Below, piece by piece: positions 11,898 to 23,900 of a stretch of 41,049 bases of DNA (positions within the stretch are counted from its first letter, which is position 1; the number at the start of each line of letters is the position of its first letter). The notes under the pieces were generated by a model. The model searched no databases. It was given only the letters and a program-made list of their open reading frames with translations, and was not told the origin of the DNA. Position numbers and translations under genes: made by a program. Source of the stretch: Phoronis australis (taxonomy: Eukaryota > Phoronida > Phoronidae); assembly GCA_002633005.1 (NCBI GenBank), contig NMRA01000535.1, positions 154,848 through 195,896 of the forward strand, read 5' to 3'.

Positions 11898-11974
11898 GAA
11901 CCTCAAGTGGGTATCGAACTACAGGTCTCCAGATTGTCGGTTTAGTGCTCTTACCATTGAGCTACTTAGGACCC
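11898..11974 (-). repeat. tRNA-derived element (decayed tRNA-like sequence)
   Basis: On the - strand the A-box-like TAGCTCAATGGTAAGAGC contains a perfect 4-bp D stem (GCTC/GAGC), and the B-box-like GTAGTTCGATACC follows at the right distance. The T stem and acceptor stem do not pair fully, so this is a tRNA pseudogene or SINE head, not a functional tRNA. Confidence 0.6.
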
Positions 11975-12717
11975 GATATATGAGCAATAACAGTTTGCAG
12001 CCAACGGATTTTTCTGTGTTTATTTGGTATATCTCTATTGGTCAGCCTCTGCATCTTTTTATTTAGTATCAAGATACTTCAACTTGGGTAACATGAGTGA
12101 AGCAATGGATGCCTATCTAACACTGCAGTAAGTCAACATTCCTTAACCAACCAATCATTTATCAGTGGCTCTCATCTACATTGTACCTTGCAATGCACCA
12201 TAGATTATTCTATGAATGCACTGAGGTAAACATTCTCCAATTTAGGATAGTGAACATTTTTTAGACTTTCCCAAACTTGAGAATTTTTGCCATAGTTAAG
12301 TACTGAGCCTAGTAGTCATTGCATACACGAAAGTTCTGTGAACCTGTGTGGTCTTGACAAACTTGCAAGATACTAGGCAGCAAGAATTCATAGAAGAATG
12401 TACTAGGATTGACACTTACAATAACTTAACATTAATCCCATATTGAATGCTGTTTTGGTAACTATGACCATTACAAAGGGACATCTCGCAATGTATCATG
12501 AAAATCAAGTCATGAAATTAGGCAAGTTCACACTAATTTTGTGGTCAGAATGAACCTCATAGGGGTTATTTTTGACCTTATAAACTGGTTCATTATTTTT
12601 TATTTTGAATTCACAAAGCAAACCTTTATCTCCTCTTTCAGCACGGCTTATTACTGCATAACCAAGACAAAAATAATAAAAATATTAATTTACACGTGAA
12701 ACTGGTGCACACACAGG

Positions 12718-12723
12718 TTTATT
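12718..12723 (-). terminator. Candidate poly(A) signal of the FAM47E-type gene
   Basis: The complement reads AATAAA, about 600 bp downstream of the - strand stop codon at 13326-13328. No other feature competes for the interval. Assignment is by position only. Confidence 0.35.
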
Positions 12724-13325
12724 TAAACTATAAATTACATTATGTACATTCTTTTGTTTCCTGAAATGATGAGTCATGGAAATTTACAAATGAAATATGA
12801 ATAAAAGCCTTAACTTCCAATGCAGACTTGAGACAGGGCAGTGAATAATCCACATACTATTTAATGATTAAAAAGCAGTCAAATGGTTAACAAGAATTAT
12901 GCAGACTTTCATGAATAGACAACACAATAAGCATCATAGGTAAACGGGCAAGTTTAAAAATCCGGTATTTCAATGTCGTTTCAGGCTCACCAAAATCTTT
13001 GAAATCAGATACAGAAATAAATGGAGTTGCGTTCCATGTATGCAAGAATTTTGCAAAGAAAGCTAGTCTGGTCTCGTGATTTGCTTGTAATGAGTGACAA
13101 TATCCTGCAGTGTTATGCCACTGTGCGTTTTCGCAAAGTTCTGGCATCCCCAGAAAGCACACCAGTTCCTGGGTTACATGCCCTGACCATCATTGATAAA
13201 CAATCACGGATCAATATACAATCATGGATCAATACACCTCTCTCTTTGGATTATGTTCTGAATGGTACAATGACAGTTATGTACAGTTATGGTGAATGAA
13301 CGGGGGTGACAACAGCACTGATGGA

Positions 13326-16300
13326 CTATTTCTTCTCATCTTCCTTCTTGTTCTCTTCAGCCAACTTGGGGCGACTCTTGGCTTGTTTGGCCATCTCTGC
13401 CTCTAACTTAGCTTGTTCCTCTGCCGCCTGTTTCTCCTGGTACTCTTTAACACGCTTTAGAAACTACAACGACAAGGAAAGTGTGAGATAACTGGCATTA
13501 CTGCAATGCATATTCATGGAATTTGGTTTTCAACTTCGTAATTATTATGTGTAATGCTAACTCGTACTATGGAGTGCATATCTGAACTTGTTTTATATGC
13601 ATTTTAATTGCTGAAAATTAAAATACTCTGAGCAAAACATATCAATTGGAAATAATAGCTTGGCTTATTCATTACGTAATTCTACAGCATTAGCAGTAAA
13701 CAAGATATCAATATGACAATTATAACTAATGCTATGAAAAACCATAAATGTTATGATCAAGACAATAAATAATATACAAAGATGATAACACTCATTGAAG
13801 TCAAACACAAATTTAATAGACAATACATCTACTAAAATATACAGATACATCTTTCACCTGAAAATACCGAATATATGTTTATTTGATATTTACCTCGGGC
13901 CGTCTGGTATTTTTCTTTTCCATGAACTCCATGAATGCTTTAGCACCGTGCATTGGGGCCAACTCTGCATCCTGTCAAGAAACAGCAGTAATAATATACA
14001 GTTTTAAAGAATATTATGGATGAAATTTATTACCTTTCAGCAGCTTAGTTTTTCTCAAGAGTCTAGACTTCGAGACAATCTTTGACTACTCGTAGTGGTA
14101 CTGGTGTGGTCTCTGGGCCACATGCTCACTTTGGGCAGTGCCTGGTGGTCATCTAACTCAACCTGGTGACTGTCACGAAATGAGGCATGGAAGCCACCAG
14201 CTGGAGTAAGAAGACCACCATGTACCGCCCACAGATGACCACCTGACTCACAGATCCCCCAGTCCCCCGATGAAGAGCCGAGATGGGCACGAATACTAGG
14301 CTCCTAAGAAACATGAGGCCACCACATGGTAATGGCACCACCTATGAATATTCATTCCACAAATACAGTTATTAGGTAGCAATCTCTCCTTGAGATGAAT
14401 GCACTTCGCTAAGACAACAAGTATTAAGCCCAACAATGATGTATTCTTAACTAACAAACACAGTCTTTTGTCTGTTATGACAACAAGCAGGCCACTTATC
14501 TACCAGGCTTATTACAGACCAGTGTGAACACAGTCAAACAGACCAGTGTGAACGCAGTCAAACAGACCAGTGTGAACACAGTCAAACTCAGAGCGAATTG
14601 GTACATTCGGAAAGAATAGACTGTCGTAACTTTGGTTGTAGTTGGGCAATTTTGGCAATTCAAAAACTAAACATGATCACCATTTGACGGGAATTTCAGA
14701 AATGCTATTGGTTTATGTTCAAATATGTTATAATTCAATAACTTTTATTTTAGCAGCACTGGAGATTAGAGCAATTATCGAACAAAAAAGAACTGACCCT
14801 TCAAACATAAATGCCAGTGAGAATGGAGTTCATCAGTCATGTAAGATATTGGCTACAGGGGAGTTCTTCCCAACTTGTTGCTGGGCTATAGAATCGAACA
14901 ATGAAGTTGGGAGCAATGGGAAAACGCCGTAATGACAAATTATTACAGCAAAATATCAATCTACAAACCATTGAATTGCTCTTTTTCTTTGCTTCAGAGG
15001 TCTCCCCATCTTTAATTTCCTTTGGATCCCTCAACGGTTCTTCTGCATCCCGTTTCTTCCAAGATTTGGGGCTGAGGTACCAAGCACCATATTTAAACTT
15101 GACCCAGCTTGGAGTGTATTTATCTTGATTGCTCTGTAATACAAACACATCAAAATAATGAGCATATTACAAGTGGCACTGTCAATCAACAGAGGGTAAA
15201 TCAAAATCGTGTATAGCTAGAGTAGTCTACACTCAGCCAAATAAGCTCATCTATGAAAGAGTGTTTTGTGTGACAGAAGGAAAAATTCATTGGTTGCATC
15301 ATTTCAGTACACTGCTAATGGTTGCATCATTTCAGTACACTGCTAATGGTTGCATCATTTCAGTACACTGCTAATGAATCTCCTGATATGTCCATTGATA
15401 TTATCAACATAAAATGCACTGACCACTAAAACCGAGAAGTTTGAGCACAAAACACTATGCAATTGCAATTCAATAGAAAGTCTAAAAGAAACATTACTGA
15501 ATGTCTCATGCATATCTAAGCGTGCACAAAGTCTCATGGCTTCAACTCAGTATCTAAAGATGGCAGCATGTGTAAGTGAGTTATGAGATTAGCATGAAGC
15601 AGGGAATGCACCCAAATTCCCAGAAATGTTACATCAGCATCTGAATAGAACACACATGATACCAGAGGATTTTATCATTACAAAAGACACATTAACAGGC
15701 TGTAACAAGACCACGTACACGAGCACTTACCAAATCAACTTTTGATTTTTCACTTTGCTCTGCCTCTTTAGACACTTGAGCTTGAGGTATCGCAGCGGAC
15801 ATTCTTAACTCAGGAGGGACATTGGTTAGCTCTACGACGTGTATGGGTACAGACAGGGCTGGCTTAGTCTCATAGCCACTGGCAAACAGACTGGTTATTG
15901 TCGACTCTTCAATATTATTGCTCTCCCCACCCAGACCAGCTACCCAGTCACAGAACTCCTTGGTTACTTGCTTGATGTGTTCATCCTAAAATTAATGGAA
16001 ATAAATATCATGACTTACGACTAATCTCACACATTCTATAGATTCTGAAACAGTTTTCAGATATCCAACAGGCAAATCAATGCAAGACCAGTATAGATTA
16101 GACTTGTTTTTTGTAAAACGATTTCAGATGAACACTGAAAGGCATAAAGTATTGAGAAAGGTTATGACTGATCAATTTGAGCATTTTGATTTCTTTTACA
16201 CAAACTGTTGTTAAATTCCTCACTTCGTAGCTACAAAGAATTTTTGAAACAAACTTTTCTGAATTTTTATTCACGTTTCATGCAATTCCCCTTCACACTT

Positions 16301-19300
16301 TGCTGCATTTCTGTTCATAAATAAATATAATCGTGTATCACATAATTCCCTTTTCTTTAGTGAAAGCCTATGAAACAAACTAAATTAGTGAACGTCTGTT
16401 CATAAATAAATATGATCTTGTATCACATAGTTTCCTTTTCTTTAGTGAAAGCCTATGAAACAAACTAAATTTGTGAACTTCTGTTCATAAATAAATGTGA
16501 TCTTGTATCACAGAGTTCCCTTTCTTTACAGCCTACTACACAAAAACTGTAACAACTTGGGGTCATACCTGAGATGGAGAGCTAGCTCGCTTCTCCATTT
16601 TCTTTTTGTCTTTCTTGTCTTTTTCTTCCTTTTTGGGCAGCCATCGGTATGGATTACGTACCTTTGGTTCTTCGTCCTCTGGTTGTCTGCAACAAGATTT
16701 CAACAACATGCGGTCCAATGTCAACTGGTGTGAGAATGCATTAAATAAAATAAATGTCTTTTGCAACATACAGAAGAAAATATTCAGTGTGGGACACAGA
16801 ACAGCAGATAACAAAGATATTAGTTTTATGAAATTTTTACTCTGTGTTTATCATGGTTTTTATGCTGCGACTGTTATCAAGCAGAAATATGGGAATTTGC
16901 AGAAATTTGAAAATGTAAGTCAAGAACAACAATTTTAGTAAATATTTCCATCCCAAATCCAAGAATTTTTACCTAATGAATTACTTTAGAAAGTAAGCTG
17001 ATGAGGGGAATAGACACGGTGAAAAGCAGCCTAAATTTAGAAAACAAGGGCTTTACTAGTCTCACTCTGCACTTGGTGAGTAGATGAAGAGCACAATAAA
17101 TGTTGTTAAGGACAGTCAGTTACTCACTCTGCACTTGATGAGCAATACATTTGTTAAGGACGGTCAGCTACACCTCAGAAATTAAAGCGTTGACAATTCT
17201 TTTAATACAAATTCACCCGATAACAAATATGAATTATTGTTTCATATATGCACAAGAATTTTAAAGACTTTATCAGTGACCTGATGTGCATGTATGAATC
17301 ATTGATTCTGACAAGCATGCATTGTTTGATGATTTCACACTATGACAAGGGACAATACGAATTCCCAACATCCCAGATTCCGAACTCCCGTTTTGCAGAG
17401 GTAGAACAACTGAACTGATGGCAAATACTGCAAACCAGATAAGTTACTGTGGTATTCTGTTGCTATTTAAAGACAGCACAACTTAATGGAAGACTTATCA
17501 AAGGTCCTACCTGAAATAGCCGAGTACTCATATTAGATTATATTTCAAGGGACGTCACAAACAAGCATGAATAGTGACACACTGTAAAATTCCTCCATTT
17601 TTCTAAAAAAATCCCAACATACAGTAGACGAGACACTTACTCTTCCTCCTCTTCTTGTGGCTCCTCCTGTTGTTTCGTCTCTGAAGGTGAGAACACAGAC
17701 CTTCTGGATTCAGGTGACCCCTCCGAGCTGTCTTCAGCATCTGAGTCTATGTTCATCTCTGGGTCAAGAATGTCAACGACATCTTCGAATATCTAATGAA
17801 GAACAACATCAGTTTTAACTGGGGGAAAAACAATGTTTGCTTGAAAATCAATATTTTGTAAACCAGCCATGTAACTTGAAAACTAAACATCCCCCTGCTC
17901 ATCTGAGAGTAAGGGATGAGACAACACTTTAACAATTCTCAGTACTTCTTAATTCAATGAGTCCGAGTTGAAAATTAAAATTAACTAGTTAATAGTTGTA
18001 GGTTTAGAAACTTGAAATATACCAGAAGAAGCAAACACCAGAGGGCACCAGCGCTATACTGCATCAGAGCCAATGGTAAACTGTCATTGTATTCATTACT
18101 TCAAGAGATTGCTACAAACACACTCCTTGATTGGTGTAATATTAGTTCAATATGTGGAACTTTAAGGAAGTCAAAAGCTAAGAATACCCCAACATTTGTC
18201 AAGCATTCAACCATATTAAAAAAACTCCAGCAACAGTGTACGTGATATCAATGCATCTAATGTCACTTAATGATTATTTGTCTTATAGCAAAATGTTTGG
18301 CCAGAAATAGGGACTATAAACAGCTAGACAAGTAATCTATGACAATAATTGTGGGATTACTGAAAACACTTACATCGGGGGGCATACATTCTTCCAAATG
18401 TGGATAGAGTGCAAGAGGGTGTTGTGTGAGTCCATACTCAATCTCATTGATGTGATCTCGTCTCTGTTGCTGCAATGGTGTTGTTCTTGAGAAACATACT
18501 TCTTCTTTAGTGAATCTCTTTCTGTTCAAGTTGGCTTTTTGCTCCCTCATGCGGAGACTTTCCGAACTACCAGTAATGTTGGGCTTCAGACCTTTAGTAC
18601 CCTGTAAATTATAACTGTGGATTTCATTTTTGCTTTCAGCGTTATTGTTATGGCTTAAAATACAGTGACTGGGTGAAAATAATCAAATATAACAAGCACA
18701 AGGAGAAAACAAGATGGAAGCCAAATTGTAACAGATTATGAACAAAACCAGACTCAAGACAGCTGAGCGCTAAATTGAGAAATATAATTGTAAATGATGA
18801 GAACCTGAAATGAATTATTTAACAGGTTGAACAACTCTTTGTTCAAATATAAAACCAGCTGCTCACCATGACATGTTTGCTGCCATGAAAGATTTAGAAA
18901 ATGTAACTCAAGGATATTAAAATTAAAGGAATCCAGGACCAAAACACAAGAAACAATATTAAGGCCTTTCCCTGTTTTCAGTGGACAACTTAGTATTAGA
19001 ACACGTCTTAAAACTGCTAAGTCTCTCAGATTATAACCACTGCACTGACAACCTGAACTTTTGGAAGACACACTAACACTATCAACAAATAGCAAACCTT
19101 TACGAATATCCCATCATCACCAATAGGGGGCGGTAAACCATCTCTGAAGTCATCTAGACCTGTCTTTATGAATGACCAGTTGTCAGCTATCAACATTTTA
19201 GATGTATCTGTAGGCTTGAGAGACTTGATATAATGTGTCTGTATTCTTTCTTTATACCTGTTATAAAAACATCGAATGTGAATTAAGACATGTGATTTAA

Positions 19301-20611
19301 TAGGTACTATTCTGAGAAATAAAAAACTCACTTTATTTAGGGTTTTCAACTAGTATATAAAAAGTTAAACCACATTAGTTTCCGACATGTAAGCCCCCCC
19401 ACATACACCACAAAACAAATGAATTGGTGATAATGATTACACGTAAAACTCAATACATTGAGTCACATGTGGCGTTTCTAGGACGCACATAGTTTGCTGC
19501 AATCTTTGGAACGACTATAATTGGTAAGTAAAAAGCCACCAACACAATGTGCTAGTGATATCTTGAAGCAATGTTATGGTCATGCGATATCTTTAAAGCT
19601 CAGCCTAGTATATGACATTTTGCTGATCATAACTGATACTATGACTTTAAATGTGACTGGTGTAGCAAAAGAGAAAGTCCACTGGACTCAACTTCTTATC
19701 TGCACATATTTTGAAACAAACACAGCTTTGTTTTTTAGTGACTAACCAGAGCAAACTTTTAATTACACTACACTAGGGTGGCCTATGAATGGATTTTCTC
19801 TTAGCTAGACTTGGTTTAGTGGGTAAATTCGGAAGTGTGCTTATGTATGTGTGAACTCAGAATAAAACAATCAGGCAAAATCTTTTGTTCGTTGTATAAA
19901 GAATTTTTGTAATTATATTGACCTCATGCATCATCATCCATTTTCTCCTTTTCCAGAATTTGTGTCACAGATTCAGAGCAATTTGTGAATGGTTAATCAT
20001 TTCTTGTTTGGTGAATAAGATCGCCAATAGTTGAAAAAGCCAATAAGGGTTGAATAAAATTTAAATCATTTTATTAACAAGTGATTTGCTAAATTAGTGC
20101 AGTGCAACTTTTTATCAACGTGAATGTGCTGATTATTTGAGAGAATATACCAAGTTTCCTTGGGTATTCTAAGTTCACACATACATGATATTGAGACCAA
20201 GCAGAAAGTTTCCAAGTCAGGAGTGAGGAGCCGTCTGCACTCTTTCTTTGATTGAAACGTTTAAAAACAGTCACTAGCCTACTGTCTGATATCCGCGGTA
20301 GGAATCGAACTTCTAATCTAATAAGGAAAAATGAAGTTTAATCCATATGTCCAAACACCCAAACCAGTGCTTCCTAAACCCAGCAGACGCAATTACCACT
20401 TACAAATATCGACCGGCAAGCAATGAAGTATTCCCTCCCTGACCCTGGCTTTATTCAAGTCGAGTGGGACTCGATGTCTGATGTCTCTGATGATTATCGC
20501 AGGTAAATCGTAATTTATGGTGACGACGAAATATACTCACCATGGTTTCGGCCGAATTTTCTTGTCGGTCTTAGTGTTTACTAACGCTAAGTCATATTTA
20601 AGCTCGGCCAT
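13326..20611 (-). CDS. FAM47E: FAM47E-type protein, nine exons, 454 aa
   Basis: Exons, 5' to 3' on the - strand: 20611-20541, 19257-19098, 18601-18374, 17792-17641, 16686-16569, 15985-15731, 15133-14969, 13971-13894, 13463-13326. All introns are GT..AG and phases match throughout (1365 nt in total). Family hallmarks are KPWYKERIQTHYIKSLKP (about residues 22-39), TGLDDFRDGLPPP (57-69), LTQHPLALYPHLEE (135-148), VVDILDPEMNIDSD (158-171) and WVKFKYGAWYLSPKSWKKR (338-356). Acidic and Lys-rich linkers sit at about 172-243, and the last exon is a charged, probably helical tail (about 410-454) ending KKEDEKK. Human FAM47E has been linked to PRMT5 stability; the biochemical role here is inferred from homology. 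The ATG at 20611 (MAELKYDL) lies just inside a likely bidirectional promoter. Confidence 0.9.
14090..14345. other. GC-rich intronic island with inverted repeat
   Basis: The intron before exon 8 (between 13971 and 14969) contains about 250 bp of clearly higher GC than its surroundings. GGTGGTCATCT at 14144-14154 and AGATGACCACC at 14233-14243 form a perfect 11-bp inverted repeat. No protein family was recognised on either strand; a foldback element is one possibility. Confidence 0.4.
14514..14587. repeat. 24-bp minisatellite, 3 copies
   Basis: Units acagaccagtgtgaacacag plus tcaa start at 14514, 14538 and 14562, inside an intron of the FAM47E-type gene. Confidence 0.92.
15291..15376. repeat. 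28-bp minisatellite, 3 copies
   Basis: Three identical units tggttgcatcatttcagtac plus actgctaa start at 15291, 15319 and 15347, in the intron between exons 7 and 6 of the FAM47E-type gene. Confidence 0.95.
16311..16522. repeat. 85-bp tandem repeat, about 2.5 copies
   Basis: Units begin ctgttcataaataaatatga at 16311, 16396 and 16481 (the last partial). The third copy lies just 3' (on the gene strand) of exon 5 of the FAM47E-type gene. Confidence 0.93.
17061..17170. repeat. Imperfect tandem duplication of about 50-60 bp
   Basis: Two copies both begin ctcactctgcacttg and contain ttgttaaggacagtcag; the second lacks about 14 bases in the middle. Confidence 0.85.
19901..20275 (+). repeat. Interspersed repeat family B, copy 1
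   Basis: Matches 21271-21845 in the same orientation over a series of words: tttttgtaattat, ccattttctcctt, gtgaatggttaatc / gtgaatggctaatc, atagttgaaaa / gtagttgaaaa, attttatt, tagtgcagtgc, gattatttgag, caagtttcct, gtattc(t/c)aagttca. The copies are clearly related but diverged. This copy is in intron 1 of the FAM47E-type gene. Confidence 0.8.
20291..20372 (-). repeat. tRNA-like element fragment
   Basis: On the - strand AGTTCGATTCCTACC is a near-perfect B box followed by CGCGGATATC. The matching A box is weak (TGGACATATGG), so this is a likely SINE or tRNA pseudogene fragment adjoining repeat family B copy 1. Confidence 0.45.
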
Positions 20612-20978
20612 GACAGTTACTCTGTCAAATAAATGTTCGAGAGTAACTCGCACACAGAAACTACTCCACACTTCTCCAGCAATGGCCGAAGTTGTTTACA
20701 CCGATTTACTCATGTGTTTTTAGATGCGCGTAAAACATAAAACGTAAGCATTGAGAGTAAATTATATGAAAATGGCTTTTAAACTTATTGTTGTGTACAA
20801 AAAATGCAACTAAAATTATCTGTCACAGTGGTAAAGATGCTGAAAAGTTTAATTTCTTGCATATTTTTTTCTGTATTCTGGTACAAATATCACTCCACAT
20901 TGGAACTACGTTGTCATGGACGTCATTTCCTAAATAAGAACTCTTTCGAGTTGAAGGAATGATTATTCTACATTGAAA
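20612..20978. promoter_or_regulatory. Probable bidirectional promoter
   Basis: The 367 bp lie between the start codons of two divergently transcribed genes (ATG at 20611 on - and ATG at 20979 on +). The right edge holds ACGTCA (20920-20925, CRE half site) next to an ETS-like ATTTCCT, and the + strand start codon sits in AAAATGGCGAC, matching the YY1-type initiation context. No TATA box is evident at a suitable position. The interval also has a decoy + strand ATG (20682) opening a 13-codon frame. Confidence 0.55.
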
Positions 20979-23900
20979 ATGGCGACCTCCTCGGTTTGTT
21001 TATCATCGTCAGATTCCAGATTCCAATGTTTCTTTTACTCTTATCAGGATTATAATTTTTGTCAAATTCAATTTTCGGTGTCATGTGTCACTGTTGACTA
21101 AGTGTAGATTCAACAGAAAGTGGTTTATGTCGCAATTTTGTTTATAGTTTAATTGTGAATTTCCGGTTCCGTGTGTCCTACAAACCTGTGCGTGAACTTG
21201 GAATCCTGCTTAATCTCAAGATCGCCTATGCGTGAACTTGGAATTGGCAGTTTAAGGCACAAAGATGAAATTTTTGTTCTGTGAATTTTTTTGTAATTAT
21301 TGGCCTCACGATCAACCATTTTCTCCTTTACCGCTGAACCGGAAGGGCCGCTGAATATTCATGTAGCGCCCTTATTGGCCATTACTGCTCGAACAAACAT
21401 TTCGATAACGGAAGTATTTGTTCGAGTTGTAAGGAGTGAAACACACTGACAACCGCCTTAAGGTGTCCCTCTATGTGCAAAAGGTATTTATAACAACGTG
21501 ACTTTCATGCGTAAGCCAGTGCGAGGCATAATTGCCATAATTCGCCGAAAAGCTTCCGGCGTATGGAGCGCCTATAGGAGCTGCATCGCCTCTGGCCGGG
21601 CCAACATAGGCGATGGTCATTGCCTACTGAACGGGAGGAATACGTGAATGGCTAATCGATTATTATTTGGTGAAACTGATCGCCCGTAGTTGAAAAGGTT
21701 GGTTAAAATTGACATTATTTTATTCCAATGTAACTTGATATAGTGCAGTGCGAATTTTTACGAACATGAACGTGATTATTTGAGTAAACTTGTCAAGTTT
21801 CCTCGCGTATTCCAAGTTCATGTAACACCTCACTTCTTGAAACTAAGCAGGATTCCAAGTTCATGTACAGCAGTTCTACTACTCTAGTCTCTAAGAGTGC
21901 GGTGGCCTGATGAATTTTGCGGTACATCAGGCGTGTTTTGGCCACAAGGCCGGGGCCATTACAGTAATCACTACTAAGTACTAATACTGGTAGAGACAGT
22001 GACCACCATCTCCAGCTGACTAGAGAAGGTTTAGCTCTTATTGCGAGGAGTATAGACAATGGTAGCAATTACATCGCCCTGGATGCCACAGGCATACAGG
22101 AGCGATAGTATATTTCCACAAAAAGTTAAGAATTTCAAATTATAGGAAATAAAATCAAATGAAACATGTATATATGCGCATAGAGTTATAATTAACACAT
22201 ACCATAAGTCTGGAGAGGATCGGTCAAGACAATTTGAACAAATTGATGAAAATCTGTCGCAGTTTGCTCAAGTTTCTGTTATTGGGTGCCATTTTGAGGA
22301 TGTTACGTGAAATCACGCATGTTGAAGAATAAAACGTCCAATGGACACAAATCTTACAGATTTCACCTGATACCTTCCCATGAGATTTTGCAAGTGTCGC
22401 GTGCCAGTGTCACGCGCTTTGCTCGGTTTCGTGGTAGCCTTTGCCTAACTCACATGACTCAGTTGAAATACTTAGTGGTTATCGCGCGTGTGGTGAAAAA
22501 GTTAACCGTAACCAAAAAAGTGGGGTTGGAATTCTTCGCCAAAGTCACCTTAGTTATCGTAACTAAGCTTCATCGAAGATATGTGTAGAAGTAGAACTAC
22601 CACTGAATAAAGTACCGTATTCGCCCTAATAACCGTCTAGGGTGCTTAGAAAAATTCGTTTCAGGGGGGTGCTTATTCTAACCCAAGGCGGTTGAAACCC
22701 GGTCTCCGAAACAGGTGAAATCAGAAGCTAAGATTCATCATATTTACGCTCTGTGACGTATCTGTAACCTACGACAGACTTTCTAGAAAATTGTGGTGCA
22801 TTGCTATCAAACTTTGCTGTTAAATTACGATCACAAAATTGTGCGTAAGTCCCACGGCAAAAACTCGCTGACTGACTGGATCGCTTGTCGATACCTGAAT
22901 GCTTGAATAAAAATATAGTTTCAACTCTAGCAAATTAACTGAAATTCTTAAGTTTTCCAGATAGCATCTCTAAGATTTTTAAGCTCCTGTAGAGTCGGAA
23001 TTAACGTCAGGTTAAGTCCAAATCTGTGCTAGATTGGACCGTCTATGATCGTAGGCCTACCTGGTAACATGAGAAAAAATCTCTGGATATGCGTTTACTA
23101 CGTAAAGTTAGTTAAGGTGATATGATAAACTCTATAACAGCAATTTGACTTGAGATCACCAAAAACCATGCACTCATCGTTCAATCAATATCTGTAATAC
23201 CTGTGGTAAGCTATTTCGATGTTTTCGTAAATTCAGACATAAAAGTCTTGATCCACACAGTTTTTTTAGTTAAAAAGCTCACTATAAGGGAGCTGTTTTT
23301 GTAAACTTAGATGTTAAAGCCTTGTTCTACGTATTTTTGTAAAAACCGCACTGTGTGTGGGGGAGGGGGTTACTGGTGAATGGGGGTTGGGGGTAACGTG
23401 TCATTAGAATTATGGATGTCCTGGAGTATTGGGAACCCCATTTTGGAACCCTATTTTGGAAATCCTGGATAAAACCCTGCATCATACCACCTGCTGCACA
23501 CAGTGTTAAAAATGGCGAGTTTCCGCTTTTGGGAACTGAACGAGGGGCTGCTCAAAAAAAGTTTGATAACAGGAGTATTTCTTCACTCTGGTTTCCTGTG
23601 TTTGATGCCTCCAGTCTGGATGTGGAATTTTCTACAGTGACTTACATGTTACAGGGGTCACAGATTTCAAGAACCAGTTTGATGCCTGTTATTTAGTGGA
23701 AAAGTGGTTCTCAAAATGTGGGATCTTTGTGACTATTACCACATTTTCTAGTAGTAAATTTATTAAAGCAATGCTTTGTTGTTGCTGTTTTTATTGTTGT
23801 GTTGTTTGCAACAGCATCATTACGGTTAGATCTTTGCGGGATATCTGCAGGGAAATGTGGGACTCTGATTTTGCATCAATTGAAATGAACTAGTTAAACC

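Larger units (their letters stand above)
7746..12717. other. Intergenic interval between FBXO8 and the FAM47E-type gene
   Basis: The two genes converge here. The left part presumably contains the FBXO8 3' UTR. I found no coding exon with a recognisable family and matching splice signals; the open frames at about 9952-10164, 10364-10585 and 10939-11265 have no recognisable domain. Contents are two minisatellites (8895, 9183), a 17-bp direct repeat aaataggtgacctttac at 10315-10350 and a tRNA-like element at 11898. Confidence 0.6.

Noticed and set aside
11909-11964. Functional tRNA gene
   Set aside because: A and B boxes are present, but the T stem and acceptor stem do not pair, so it is treated as a tRNA-derived repeat.
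14153-14341. 62-codon - strand open frame in the GC-rich island
   Set aside because: High GC reduces stops by chance; no domain and it lies within an intron.
22307-22588. 93-codon + strand open frame in PUB intron 1
   Set aside because: No recognisable domain, and the PUB gene model does not need it.
23412-23696. 94-codon + strand open frame
   Set aside because: No domain and no splice phase that fits between PUB exons 1 and 2.
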